Assembly (NCBI RefSeq): GCF_000332475.2 | Contig: NZ_AOGX02000013.1 | Location: 124,001 to 188,000, forward strand | Length of the DNA: 64,000 bases | Direction of reading: 5' to 3' | Source of the DNA: Leptospira yanagawae serovar Saopaulo str. Sao Paulo = ATCC 700523 | Lineage (GTDB): Bacteria > Spirochaetota > Leptospiria > Leptospirales > Leptospiraceae | Shown: positions 1-8,883 of the stretch, piece by piece | Layout of the letters: each line of letters starts with the position of its first letter | How positions within the stretch are numbered: position 1 is the first letter of the stretch | Made by a program: the position numbers and the translations under genes | Notes under the pieces: generated by a model | Told to the model about the DNA's origin: nothing | Seen by the model: the letters and a program-made list of their open reading frames with translations, nothing else | Databases searched by the model: none

Positions 1-655
1 ACCAAATATGTTGTAAATCGATGATGGGAATTCCAGTCGACAAATTATAAGTTTTCCAAATGTTCCGAATTTCTTGGATCGTATCGATGGATTGTTCGTG
101 AAGAGATATGGTAGTTGTATCAATTTGGACAATATTTTGATATATCAAAAGTTGTTCTTTTGATATAGGATATTTACCTGATTTCAATATTAGGTTACAA
201 TATGATTTGAGATCTACATTTGATGCTTTAAAAAATTCTGCATAATCCGTATCATCATGTAAGATATGTTGGAATAACCATTTTTTTAAGATTTGTAATA
301 TCCCTAAAGCAGCCATTTGGCTATTTTTAGCTTCATAGTACTTTTCTGTGAGTTTTTCTACGAACTTTCTATGGCCATGTACATGTTCTTTAAAATTCGG
401 ATAATTAAAATGTTCTAATATATCCTCTTCGAGAGCAAAGTGTTCCGCAACATAGTCAAGAGCCTTTCGAAAAGACGAATGGACATCCACATCCGTATCA
501 TTTTTTTCTGCTTCGACGATTTCTTCTTCCAGTTCTAAAATTATGTGAACAAGCCACACATGTTGCAAGTCGATGATGGGAATTCCAAGGTGAAATGGTT
601 CACTTAACCATGTGATCCGAAGGGAATCTAAATGTGCGGAAGAATCCTTTAACAT
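1..655 (-). CDS. Tandem hemerythrin-domain protein (partial, C-terminus outside window)
   Basis: About 218 residues are visible on the minus strand, running off the left edge. The first hemerythrin domain (residues about 15-145) has the full diiron ligand pattern: His32 in a DLQH motif, an HFxxEE motif (His72, Glu76), His91/His95 in HVHGH, and an HxxxDD motif near residues 130-135. From about residue 207 the same GIPIIDLQH entry motif recurs, so a second hemerythrin domain begins and is cut by the edge. Bacteriohemerythrins bind O2, and sometimes NO, at a non-heme diiron site. The ATG at 653-655 has a GGA six bases upstream and an in-frame stop 12 bases upstream, which fixes the start. No signal peptide is seen, so it is probably cytoplasmic. 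Confidence 0.85.
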   Translation of the reverse strand, partial: MLKDSSAHLDSLRITWLSEPFHLGIPIIDLQHVWLVHIILELEEEIVEAEKNDTDVDVHSSFRKALDYVAEHFALEEDILEHFNYPNFKEHVHGHRKFVEKLTEKYYEAKNSQMAALGILQILKKWLFQHILHDDTDYAEFFKASNVDLKSYCNLILKSGKYPISKEQLLIYQNIVQIDTTTISLHEQSIDTIQEIRNIWKTYNLSTGIPIIDLQHIW

Positions 656-797
656 GATTCCACAAAATTAGGTTCTGTGTTGGTGTCACACCAAATGAGG
701 AAAATCCAAAATTGATATTTATCATCGAATTAGAATCAAACAAAATTCCGAAATGGTAAGATTGGTTTGGATTGGAATTGTAGTGAATTTCAGGAAG

Positions 798-824
798 TCA
801 CCCCCGAGAGATTCCCGGGAGTGA
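798..824 (-). terminator. Hairpin downstream of the aldehyde dehydrogenase gene
   Basis: An inverted repeat, TCAC-C-CCCG pairing with CGGG-A-GTGA (one mismatch) around a 9-base loop, lies 26 bases past the dehydrogenase stop codon. No T-tract follows on the minus strand, so termination is only plausible. The gap between the hemerythrin and dehydrogenase genes holds nothing else that I recognise. Confidence 0.4.
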
Positions 825-849
825 TTGGTTTTGGAAGGCTTAAATTGTT

Positions 850-2325
850 TTAGACAAAAAATTTAGTTGTCAGTCTAACAATCAATCTCACAAAACTAGA
901 GTAAGGTGGATACATCAATTTTGCGATGGATGCTTTTGGTGTTTGCAAAACTGATCTTTCATGAGAAAAAGTTTTAAACCCAAATACTCCATGGTAACTT
1001 CCATGACCAGAATGGTTCACTCCACCGAATGGCAGATTTGGATTTACGAGGTGTAGGATCACATCATTGATCACTGCCCCACCAGAACTTGTTCTACGAA
1101 GAACGTATTTGGATGTACTTCTCTTTTTCGTAAAGATATACAATGCCAATGGTTTTGGTTTTTCGTTAATGATATGAATTGCTTCATCTAACGATTTGTA
1201 GGTTACGATTGGCAACAGGGGTCCAAAAATTTCATCTTCCATGATTTTTGCATCCAATGACACATTGGTTAAAATGGTTGGTGCGATAAAGTTATCAGAA
1301 CTCCTGAGTTCACCACCGTATGCAATTTTTGCTCCTTTTTTCACTGCATCATCAATGTAAGATGAAACTCTAGAAAAGTTTTTAGCGTTCACAATCCTAC
1401 AAAAATCTGTACTCGCTGTAAAATTTTCAGGTTTTGATTTAAAAAAACTTTCTGTGGTATCCTTTGCATGTTTTACAAATTCTTCCACCTTTGATTCAGG
1501 GATGAGTAAGTAGTCAGGTGCCACACATGTTTGGCCTGCATTTAAAAACTTACCCCACATAATTCTTTCCGCAGCCACTTTCAAATCGGCATCTTCAGCG
1601 ATGATGGATGGGGACTTACCGCCTAACTCTAGCGTTACGGTAGTTAAATTTTTAGCAGCGGCAGCCATCACAATTTTACCAACGGGAGTGGATCCTGTGA
1701 AAAATATATGATCAAAAGGAACATCCAGTAATGCTGTTGCGACTGTAACATCCCCTTCAAAAACAGCCACTTCATCTTCTGAGAATATTTCACCTAACAT
1801 AAGGTTGATTACATTCGCTGTATTTGGTGTGAACTCAGATGGTTTTAACATCACTGTATTCCCAGCTGCAATTGCAGCCGCAAGGGGAGCAATCGCTAAA
1901 TGGAATGGATAATTCCAAGGAGCAATCACCAAACAAACACCTTTTGGTTCATAAACAATGCGGCTAGTGGCACCAAGGAGAGTGGGTGGTGTCAAAACAT
2001 TTTTAGGACGCATCCAATGTTTCACGTGTCGGATGGCATCGTTGATTTCAGCAATGGTAGGTAAAATTTCTGTAATGTCTACTTCACCTGCAGATTTTCT
2101 GAAATCAGCGTGGAGAGCTTTTTGGATTTCTGTTTGGTATTTCAAAACAACATCTTTCAGTTTTTTCAATTTCTGAATTCGTGTTTTGTAATTCGTCAAA
2201 CGAAGTTCGAGGGACTTTTTCTTTTGGGCCTTAAAAATTCGATCAATGTCTTTGGGAGTAAAACTTTTGGTTTGGATGACGGCTGTGTTACTAACATTGG
2301 CCGCAGAAAGAGTAGCTTGGGTCAT
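850..2325 (-). CDS. Aldehyde dehydrogenase (ALDH3/coniferyl-aldehyde type)
   Basis: A 491-residue NAD(P)-dependent aldehyde dehydrogenase that should oxidise an aldehyde to its acid. The family signature is complete: PWNYP near residue 137, the cofactor-binding FTGSTPVGK near 209, the general base Glu233 in LELGGKSP, and the catalytic Cys267 in NAGQTCVAP. The length and the C-terminal [13 protein letters not shown] motif fit the ALDH3 branch, which includes fatty-aldehyde and coniferyl-aldehyde dehydrogenases. The substrate cannot be told from sequence. No signal peptide is seen. It appears monocistronic, with its own upstream gap and a hairpin after its stop. Confidence 0.9.
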   Translation of the reverse strand: MTQATLSAANVSNTAVIQTKSFTPKDIDRIFKAQKKKSLELRLTNYKTRIQKLKKLKDVVLKYQTEIQKALHADFRKSAGEVDITEILPTIAEINDAIRHVKHWMRPKNVLTPPTLLGATSRIVYEPKGVCLVIAPWNYPFHLAIAPLAAAIAAGNTVMLKPSEFTPNTANVINLMLGEIFSEDEVAVFEGDVTVATALLDVPFDHIFFTGSTPVGKIVMAAAAKNLTTVTLELGGKSPSIIAEDADLKVAAERIMWGKFLNAGQTCVAPDYLLIPESKVEEFVKHAKDTTESFFKSKPENFTASTDFCRIVNAKNFSRVSSYIDDAVKKGAKIAYGGELRSSDNFIAPTILTNVSLDAKIMEDEIFGPLLPIVTYKSLDEAIHIINEKPKPLALYIFTKKRSTSKYVLRRTSSGGAVINDVILHLVNPNLPFGGVNHSGHGSYHGVFGFKTFSHERSVLQTPKASIAKLMYPPYSSFVRLIVRLTTKFFV

Positions 2326-2410
2326 GGGAATCTCCGTATTACTGACTCTCGTTCAGTTAGAGAGGGAGTTCAAGAACTTTTTCGGAAATCGGGGCGATTC
2401 TATGTCTTTT

Positions 2411-4579
2411 TTATGCCAAAAATCCCTTTCCGAAGCCGGGAGGCGGGCCACTGTGGGTATATTGTTTGGATCTGTCCAAATACAGTTGGGCTGCTTTGTC
2501 AGAAGGGTCTTGTTTCAAAACTGACAAAAATCCTAATTCTGCGGCTTTAAAATCGCCGTCCCAAAACAAATTTACACTTTCCTCAAATTGTTCTTTGGTT
2601 TGGACTTTTAAATCAAATGATTCCTCCACTCCATCCACAAGTACCTGCGCAATACCAATTAACTTTTGTTTGGCTGGTATTTTTATAAAATCCAATAATC
2701 GATGAGGATAAGAATCTGGTTCTTTTAATTCCAATAGTGCATCCAAACTCAAAATAATTTTAGCACCATATTTTTTGGTCATTGATTCCAAAGAATTGGC
2801 AACACCCATGGAATCAGATAAAACAGCTGATTCGATTCGTTGTTCTTCTCCCACAATTCCTAACATCAATTCCCCAAAATGGATTCCGACACCAATTTGA
2901 ATTTCACCCACTCGATGGTTGTGACTTTCTTTATTCCACTTTGCGATTGTTTTGTGCATTTGTATGGCAGCTGACAATGCATCTTCAGGTTCTTTTTCGA
3001 AAAGGGCAAAGATCGCATCTCCTACATACTTTTCGATAAAACCATTATGCGAACGAATGGTGGGTCCAACTTGCCTTAAGTAATCATTTAAAAATAAAAA
3101 TGTTTCTTCGGGACTTAGAGTTTCTGAGATTGCAGTGAAATCACGTATATCAGAAGATAATACAGACATTTGTTTTACGATAAAATCACCACGTTTTACC
3201 TTAGAGTCATCTTTTTTAGAAAACAATTGGATGAGTCGTAAAGGAACAAATTTTGAATACACTTTGTTTGATGATTCAAGGCGATTGTTTACCTCGATCA
3301 GTTCCGTAGTCAAAGTATCCATAGATGAGTAAAAACGAGCATTTCTTCTTGCGAGTAAAATACTTTGGAACAAAAAGAATACAAAGAGTGAAAAGGGCAT
3401 CAGTGGTTGAGCTTGGAACCAATAATTCCCAGCCATCAAATCATGAGTTGATCCTAACATGAGTATCAAGGAACCATAAAACACCAAACTACTATCTCGT
3501 TTTCTTTGCCGATAAATTCTAAGGATGACATAGAACGAACAAATACTAAAAAATAAGATAAACACTTGAGAAATGATATTAGTGGTAGTGAATAATTTTG
3601 GTTCTGTGAGTATCACAAACAAAACATAAACAATGCTCAAACTCCAACAAGACCTTAACATCCAATTGGGAACTTCTGATTTTCCTGGGAACAAACTACG
3701 TAGGTAACTTAAGAAAAAACAAACAAGAAGTGGCGCGGATGTATAATCCAATACTTGCATCCAATTCCAAGAGAAATCAGGAAATGCATACACAATGTAA
3801 AAATTATCCAAAACAACTAATCGTAGTCCCGTGAATAAACAAAATAAAGCAAAGAATAAGGAACTTTTCTCTTCTCGGCGAAAGAAAAAAACAGTAAGTT
3901 GGTACAAAGCCATTGTAAGCATTGCACCAAAAACAAATACTTCACCTGCGGAATACATTAACGATTCATTTTGAATGACTTCTTTTGTCCCAATTTCAAT
4001 AGGCTTACGAAAACCACCCCTTGCATGGTTAAAATTACTCACTACATAAATGATTTCTTGTTCATATGATTCTGGTTGAAATGATACATATTGGATTTGG
4101 TATTTTGGTTTTGTAGACAATTCATCTGTACCAACAGTCCCTGAATAAGCAATTTTCTGTCTGTTGATGTACAACTCATAAGCACTTGTTGCAGGTTGCA
4201 CTCGTAAATAATAACGAATATTTGGATCTGGAACTTTTACAACTAAACGATAACTTGCATATCCATCTCCACCTGAACCTTCTGGCCGAGTAGAGTTCCA
4301 AGAAGACGGAACTTTGGTCATGGAACGTTGTTTTTCTTCAATTTTTTTGAATAAGGAGTCACCATATAGTTCATTCCAATAGAATTCCCAATCTCCATTC
4401 AATGAAACTTTTTTATGATTTTCTATTGATACTTCTTGGATTTCCAAATAACCATTTTTTGCTTCTTTCGCATGATCAAAGTTACACGAAAATAAGCAAA
4501 CTATCGGAAGAAGAAAAGAGGTAAAATGAAGGAGATTTGATCTTGGTTTTATTTTTCCCATGCAGAGACCCCATCCCAA
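2411..4579 (-). CDS. DISM-7TM receptor with C1-like class III adenylate cyclase domain (lipoprotein)
   Basis: A 722-residue receptor cyclase. The order is a lipoprotein-type signal (LFSC lipobox near residue 30), an extracytoplasmic DISM sensor domain (GDWEFYWN motif), seven membrane segments (about 205-420), a linker, a class III cyclase domain (about 470-645) and a TPR-like tail. Both metal Asp are present (Asp477 in SSDIRDFT, Asp521 in KYVGDA). The catalytic Asn is Gly592 and the catalytic Arg is Ser596, in SDSMGVANSLE. Alone it should be inactive or very weak. It overlaps the upstream cyclase gene: by 31 bases from ATG 4579 (GGAG nine bases upstream), or by 13 bases from a second ATG at 4561. 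Either overlap implies translational coupling and a physical partnership. Confidence 0.85.
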   Translation of the reverse strand: MGWGLCMGKIKPRSNLLHFTSFLLPIVCLFSCNFDHAKEAKNGYLEIQEVSIENHKKVSLNGDWEFYWNELYGDSLFKKIEEKQRSMTKVPSSWNSTRPEGSGGDGYASYRLVVKVPDPNIRYYLRVQPATSAYELYINRQKIAYSGTVGTDELSTKPKYQIQYVSFQPESYEQEIIYVVSNFNHARGGFRKPIEIGTKEVIQNESLMYSAGEVFVFGAMLTMALYQLTVFFFRREEKSSLFFALFCLFTGLRLVVLDNFYIVYAFPDFSWNWMQVLDYTSAPLLVCFFLSYLRSLFPGKSEVPNWMLRSCWSLSIVYVLFVILTEPKLFTTTNIISQVFILFFSICSFYVILRIYRQRKRDSSLVFYGSLILMLGSTHDLMAGNYWFQAQPLMPFSLFVFFLFQSILLARRNARFYSSMDTLTTELIEVNNRLESSNKVYSKFVPLRLIQLFSKKDDSKVKRGDFIVKQMSVLSSDIRDFTAISETLSPEETFLFLNDYLRQVGPTIRSHNGFIEKYVGDAIFALFEKEPEDALSAAIQMHKTIAKWNKESHNHRVGEIQIGVGIHFGELMLGIVGEEQRIESAVLSDSMGVANSLESMTKKYGAKIILSLDALLELKEPDSYPHRLLDFIKIPAKQKLIGIAQVLVDGVEESFDLKVQTKEQFEESVNLFWDGDFKAAELGFLSVLKQDPSDKAAQLYLDRSKQYTHSGPPPGFGKGFLA

Positions 4580-6663
4580 TCTTCTCCAACTCCAGCAGAT
4601 TGGTAGTATTCACACCTTTCGATATAAATTTGTGCTGCGATATCATCTGGGTTATTTGAATGCACTTCTCGAAATCCTTTGAGTGCAGAGACAAAGTCAG
4701 CCCGTTCATAATCAAAAATGGCTGCCTCAAATTGTTCTCTGAATGCAATTTTCTGATCGGAAATGGAATCTATACCTGGTATTAAAACCTCTGCGATCAT
4801 CACCGTTTCTTGTTTGCCCTTCACTCGTACGAAATCTAAAATACGATACGGAATTGTGTCCAAATCCTCATGTAACATGAGTGAGGTTAAACTCACAAGG
4901 ATCTTTGCATTGTATTTTTTGGTTAATCCTTGGATGCGGCTTGCAAGATTCACTGTATCGGAAATGACTGTAGATTCTAATCTTTCCTCTTCCCCTAAAA
5001 TTCCTAGCATTGTATCTCCTGAATGGATTCCAATGCCAGCGTGTAAGGGAAGGTAACCAAAACCCCTTCGCCTTTCATTATACGATTCCAATTCCCATTG
5101 GATGTCTTCTGCAGCTTTTATGGAATTTTGTATCCCACCATCAAAGAGTGCCATCACTGCACTGCCGATGTATTTATCAATAAAACCATTGTTTTTTCTA
5201 ACACAAGGACCAATCCGTCCCAAATACGAGTTGGTAAACAAAATTCGGTTTTCCAAAGGAATGGAATAAATGATATCCCAATATTCCCAAATGTCGGCAA
5301 ACAACACCGTCATCTCTCGCTCGCTACTATCACCTAACGTTACTTCTTCGATGCTTTCTTTACCTAAGTGGGTTAAAAAATCTCGTGGGATAAATTTTGC
5401 GTAAAAGCGATTGGTTAAAATAAATTGTTCGTTGATGGTTTCAAATTCTTCTTTCAAAAGGACTTTTTTGTGGAAGGTTCTTGTAGTACGAAGTGTTACA
5501 ATTGTAGATTGCACTCCAAAAAACAAAAAAACAGCAATTTGAGATAAAGACGATTCCCCTTCTCCGGTATACGCCAAAAATACATCGTAAACAAATCCAA
5601 AAAATAAAATCAAATACCCCAAAAAGAAAATATGGGAATCAGGTAAACCTTTCACTACCATCTGGTACAATCGGATTCCTAAAAATACGGCAAACACAAC
5701 TCCTAACACCTGAAATACAACTTCAAATTCAGTATAAAACTCTGGTTTGATGATGAGTCCATACACCAAAATGAATTGCACAAAAGCACTAAAGTAACGA
5801 ATGAGTTTGGTTTCTATAAAACGAGGGAAAAGTCCATCCACAAACCATAAAAATAAAATTCCTAAAACAAAAACAGATGCATATTCAATATAAATCACGA
5901 GTTCCCAAGGAATGTTGGGAAAAATTGCATAAATTGTTTTACTTCCAACGAATGGCAATCGTAAGGCAAAAACTAAACAAAAAAATCCGAAATAAAATGC
6001 CTCTCTTTGTTTGTTACGATAAAAAAACAAAATAAAGTGATATAATCCAAACATAAACAATGCACCCGTTAGGGTTATATCCATTGTACTCTCAGCAAGG
6101 ATGTAATTTTGAATGGCCTCCGCTGTACCAAAAATTGGCGCGTTTGGCAATCCTCCTTCCTTGTGATGGAAATTACTCACTTCAATTTTGATTTGGATTT
6201 GGTCTTTGGCAATAAAGGTAAAACTTTGCCCTTGGGCACTTGGAAATGTAGTTTGTTTGTTTTGGCCAGGGAAACCCGAAAGAACAACTCGGTTACCAAC
6301 TGTTACACGAAAACTTGTCCGCACTTCAGGCAAATACAAAGAATAAATTTGAGAGTCAGTCGGAAGGAATAAATCTAAAATATATGTTCCAAATCACTTC
6401 CCATTTTCAATTCCAGAACGAAGTGGGACTTCATTCCAAAGTGCAGGAACAGGTAAAAGAGTATAACTCACATCAGGTGGCAAATCCCCCAAAGTATGAG
6501 GATAAAATTTCCATTCCCCATGGAGTTTGATTGCCTTTCCTGTTTTCCAAGTGAAGGAACGAAGGTCCAAGGTTCCGGATGTAACTTCCTTGTTAGGAGT
6601 CACAAGTTGGCATGCCATTGTTAGGAAAACGAGGCAAAGAGTGATGCGATTGAAGAGGGTCAT
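4549..6663 (-). pseudogene. DISM-7TM receptor with C2-like class III cyclase domain, interrupted by one in-frame TGA
   Basis: Read through a single TGA (6394-6396, codon 90), this is a 704-codon gene with the architecture of its neighbour: lipoprotein signal (LTMAC), DISM domain (GEWKFYP motif), 7TM, cyclase domain and TPR-like tail. Downstream of the stop the frame is open for about 610 codons and remains clearly conserved. In the cyclase domain Asp457 (FADI), purine-specifying Lys497 and Asp569, Asn572, Arg576 and the phosphate-binding VKGK motif are present, but the second metal Asp is Ser501 (YIGSAVMA). Losing only that residue resembles the mammalian C2 domain. It may be a recent pseudogene, a sequencing error, or a gene expressed from an internal start such as TTG 6339. 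It is divergent from the fliG-like gene. Confidence 0.75.
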
Positions 6664-6776
6664 CCCTATCCTTCAGAGACATTTTTCTCCCTTATTTGGA
6701 AAGGAAGTTTTCAAAATGAAAAAAATAATATTTTTTGGTTTGTACGAAGTACTCGTCAGGCTATTATGTCTCCTAA

Positions 6777-7955
6777 ATGGCAGCTTCTCCAGGACCCAAC
6801 AAAGCCGCATTGGCATACCAAATTTTAGGCCAATACCTACCGGATGAAGTGTTCGCCCATCTGACGGATGCAGAGATTGAGACCCTACTTTTGAAAGTGG
6901 AAACCAATCCCTCCCCCACGAAAGGCCAAGAAAAGGACATCCTCCTATCCTTCACAAATTTCCTCCAAAAGAAAGGGGTCCTACCAAAAGCGAAACCCGT
7001 CACTCCACTTCCGAATGGTTTTGGAAGTAGAACTGCTCAAAAAACTGCGTTCGGAGGATCTACAAACGCCCCTTATCCTCATAAAAAAACAGGGCAAAAA
7101 GAGCCTTCCTTCGAGGAACAACTACCTGCGGATGGATATACGTATGAAAAGAGTGCCACAACCTCATTTCCTGGGGGATCTGAAAAAAACTCACACCACA
7201 ATCATCCTGAAACCAATGAATTGTATTCCCTGATTGAGGAAATCCTTCGGGAAGAGGACAAACGATCGGGTCCATTATGGCAAGATTTACCGAAGTACCC
7301 AACAGAATTACTTCGTAACCTCACACGAGAAGAATCCCCAGAGGTAGTCGCAAGGGTGCTCAGTTTCTCAGACCCGGAATCTGCCTCGGAAGTGCTTGCA
7401 GAATATCCGGAATCTCACAGAGAAGGAATCATTTTGGCACTGGCGGAGATTGACTACCACTCTGACAGAGAAAGGGACCAACTGGAACGTTTCCTTCGCT
7501 TCAAAATGGAGCTGATCGAGAAAAAATTGCCGGTTTCCAAAATCCGGAGCCGTAAAGCCAAAACGGCAGGGGAAATCCTTACCAGACTTCCTTTTTTGCC
7601 TTCTCAAAATTTAATTGAACGAATTCAGAAAAAAAGCCCAGAATATGCCGAAACTATAGTAGAACACTACTTTCGTTTGGAAGACCTGCTTCATTTGGGA
7701 AGGACAAGTCTCACTCGATTTTTTTCTGAGATCCATCCTCTTGTCATTGCTTGTGCACTGAAAGGAGTGGAAACTGAATTCCGTGACCAAGTGTATTCCA
7801 ATTTGGAATCTTGGCTTGTGAAAGAAATTAAGATCGAATGGGATTCCTTAGGTCCTGTCTCACTGGCAGAAATTGAAGAAGCCCAAAAGGGAATCTTAGA
7901 TCGTTTGCGAGAAGCAATGGATGAAGGCAAAGTGAAACTTTGGAGATTGAAGTAA
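6777..7955 (+). CDS. FliG-like flagellar switch protein paralogue
   Basis: A 392-residue protein with recognisable FliG middle and C-terminal parts: the C-terminal half carries the LEDL helix, the ALKG motif, and the LGPVxLxxIEEAQ signature near the end. FliG forms the rotor ring that contacts the stator. Two features are unusual. The EHPQ motif that binds FliM reads ESPE, and the paired torque-helix acidic residues (LDDR in typical FliG) read LGRT. Spirochaetes commonly carry two FliG proteins, so this is probably the second, non-canonical one. The start is ATG 6777, preceded directly by an in-frame stop and with no Shine-Dalgarno. A TATTAT at 6762-6767 would allow a leaderless transcript. 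fliH follows four bases downstream. Confidence 0.75.
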   Translation: MAASPGPNKAALAYQILGQYLPDEVFAHLTDAEIETLLLKVETNPSPTKGQEKDILLSFTNFLQKKGVLPKAKPVTPLPNGFGSRTAQKTAFGGSTNAPYPHKKTGQKEPSFEEQLPADGYTYEKSATTSFPGGSEKNSHHNHPETNELYSLIEEILREEDKRSGPLWQDLPKYPTELLRNLTREESPEVVARVLSFSDPESASEVLAEYPESHREGIILALAEIDYHSDRERDQLERFLRFKMELIEKKLPVSKIRSRKAKTAGEILTRLPFLPSQNLIERIQKKSPEYAETIVEHYFRLEDLLHLGRTSLTRFFSEIHPLVIACALKGVETEFRDQVYSNLESWLVKEIKIEWDSLGPVSLAEIEEAQKGILDRLREAMDEGKVKLWRLK

Positions 7956-7959
7956 GGAT

Positions 7960-8883
7960 ATGGCAAAACTAGTTTTTAAACCCATTCAAATTGCCGACTT
8001 ACAAGAAGAAGTTGAAATCCAACTTCCTGATAAGTACAAAAAATTTCATAAAACCGATGAACAAGAAGACTTCGAGATAGACCAAGAAGGGAATATCATC
8101 GAACAATACCAAGGTCCGTCGATTGAAGAAATCGAAGCAGAACTCCAAAGGTATCGTCAGGAAACCGAAGAACAAGTCCGTCAATTATTAGAAGACGCCA
8201 AAAAACAAGCCAAGGCCATTGAAGATGAAGGAAAGACAAAAGCTTTCCAAATGGTCCAAGATTCTAAAGAAAAAATCAAACTAGAAGAAGACTCAGGCCG
8301 TGCCAAAGCGGAACAAATCTTAGATCGTGCGAAGATGGAAGTTGAACGTATGATCAAAGAAGCCGAAATGAAACAGGCTGAGATCGAACACGAGGCATAC
8401 CAAAAAGGGTATGATGCAGGTCGTGAAGTTGGATTCAAAAAAGGCCAAGGGGAAGTGAGACGACTCATTGACCGATTGGGAACCATCATCGGAAAAGCAA
8501 TTGATATCCGGGAAGAAATGATTGCTGCTTCCGAAAAACAAATGGTAGAAATGATTCTTGTGATCGCACGAAAAGTAATTAAAGACGAAATCATCGAACG
8601 TAAAGAGATCGTTCTCAATAACATTCGTGAGGCGATGAAACGAATTAAAGATCGTGATCGTATTGATATACGTGTGAACTTCGCTGACTTGGAGCTTACA
8701 ACAGCTCACAAAGATGAACTTATCAAACTAATGGAATCTCTCAGAAAAGTAAATATTTACGAAGATTCTCGTGTGGATCGTGGTGGAGTCATCATCGAAA
8801 CAGATGTGGGAGCAATCGACGCTAGAATTTCTACTCAGCTCAAAGAAATTGAAGAGGCAATTCGAAACGTAGAACCAATATGA
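7960..8883 (+). CDS. fliH: Flagellar export ATPase regulator FliH
   Basis: A 307-residue, highly charged protein. The N-terminal region is acidic, then comes a long coiled coil (about residues 60-165) rich in Glu, Lys and Ala, then a V-ATPase subunit-E/FliH-like C-terminal domain with the sequence VDRGGVIIETDVGAIDARISTQ near the end, which is typical of FliH/YscL proteins. FliH dimers bind and regulate the export ATPase FliI and link it to the rotor. fliI is not in the window. The start ATG is four bases after the fliG-like stop (preceded by AAGGAT), and its stop overlaps the next gene's ATG, so it is translationally coupled on both sides. Confidence 0.88.
   Translation: MAKLVFKPIQIADLQEEVEIQLPDKYKKFHKTDEQEDFEIDQEGNIIEQYQGPSIEEIEAELQRYRQETEEQVRQLLEDAKKQAKAIEDEGKTKAFQMVQDSKEKIKLEEDSGRAKAEQILDRAKMEVERMIKEAEMKQAEIEHEAYQKGYDAGREVGFKKGQGEVRRLIDRLGTIIGKAIDIREEMIAASEKQMVEMILVIARKVIKDEIIERKEIVLNNIREAMKRIKDRDRIDIRVNFADLELTTAHKDELIKLMESLRKVNIYEDSRVDRGGVIIETDVGAIDARISTQLKEIEEAIRNVEPI

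Noticed and set aside
2110..2550. Plus-strand open frames across the aldehyde dehydrogenase start
   Set aside because: Overlap a conserved enzyme and show no conserved protein features.
4482..4748. Small minus-strand frame at the junction of the two cyclases
   Set aside because: Out of frame with both cyclases, which are clearly conserved there.
6394..6396. TGA as selenocysteine or programmed readthrough
   Set aside because: The position is an ordinary loop of a sensor domain, paralogues have Gly or Arg-like residues, and no adjacent SECIS-like hairpin is evident.
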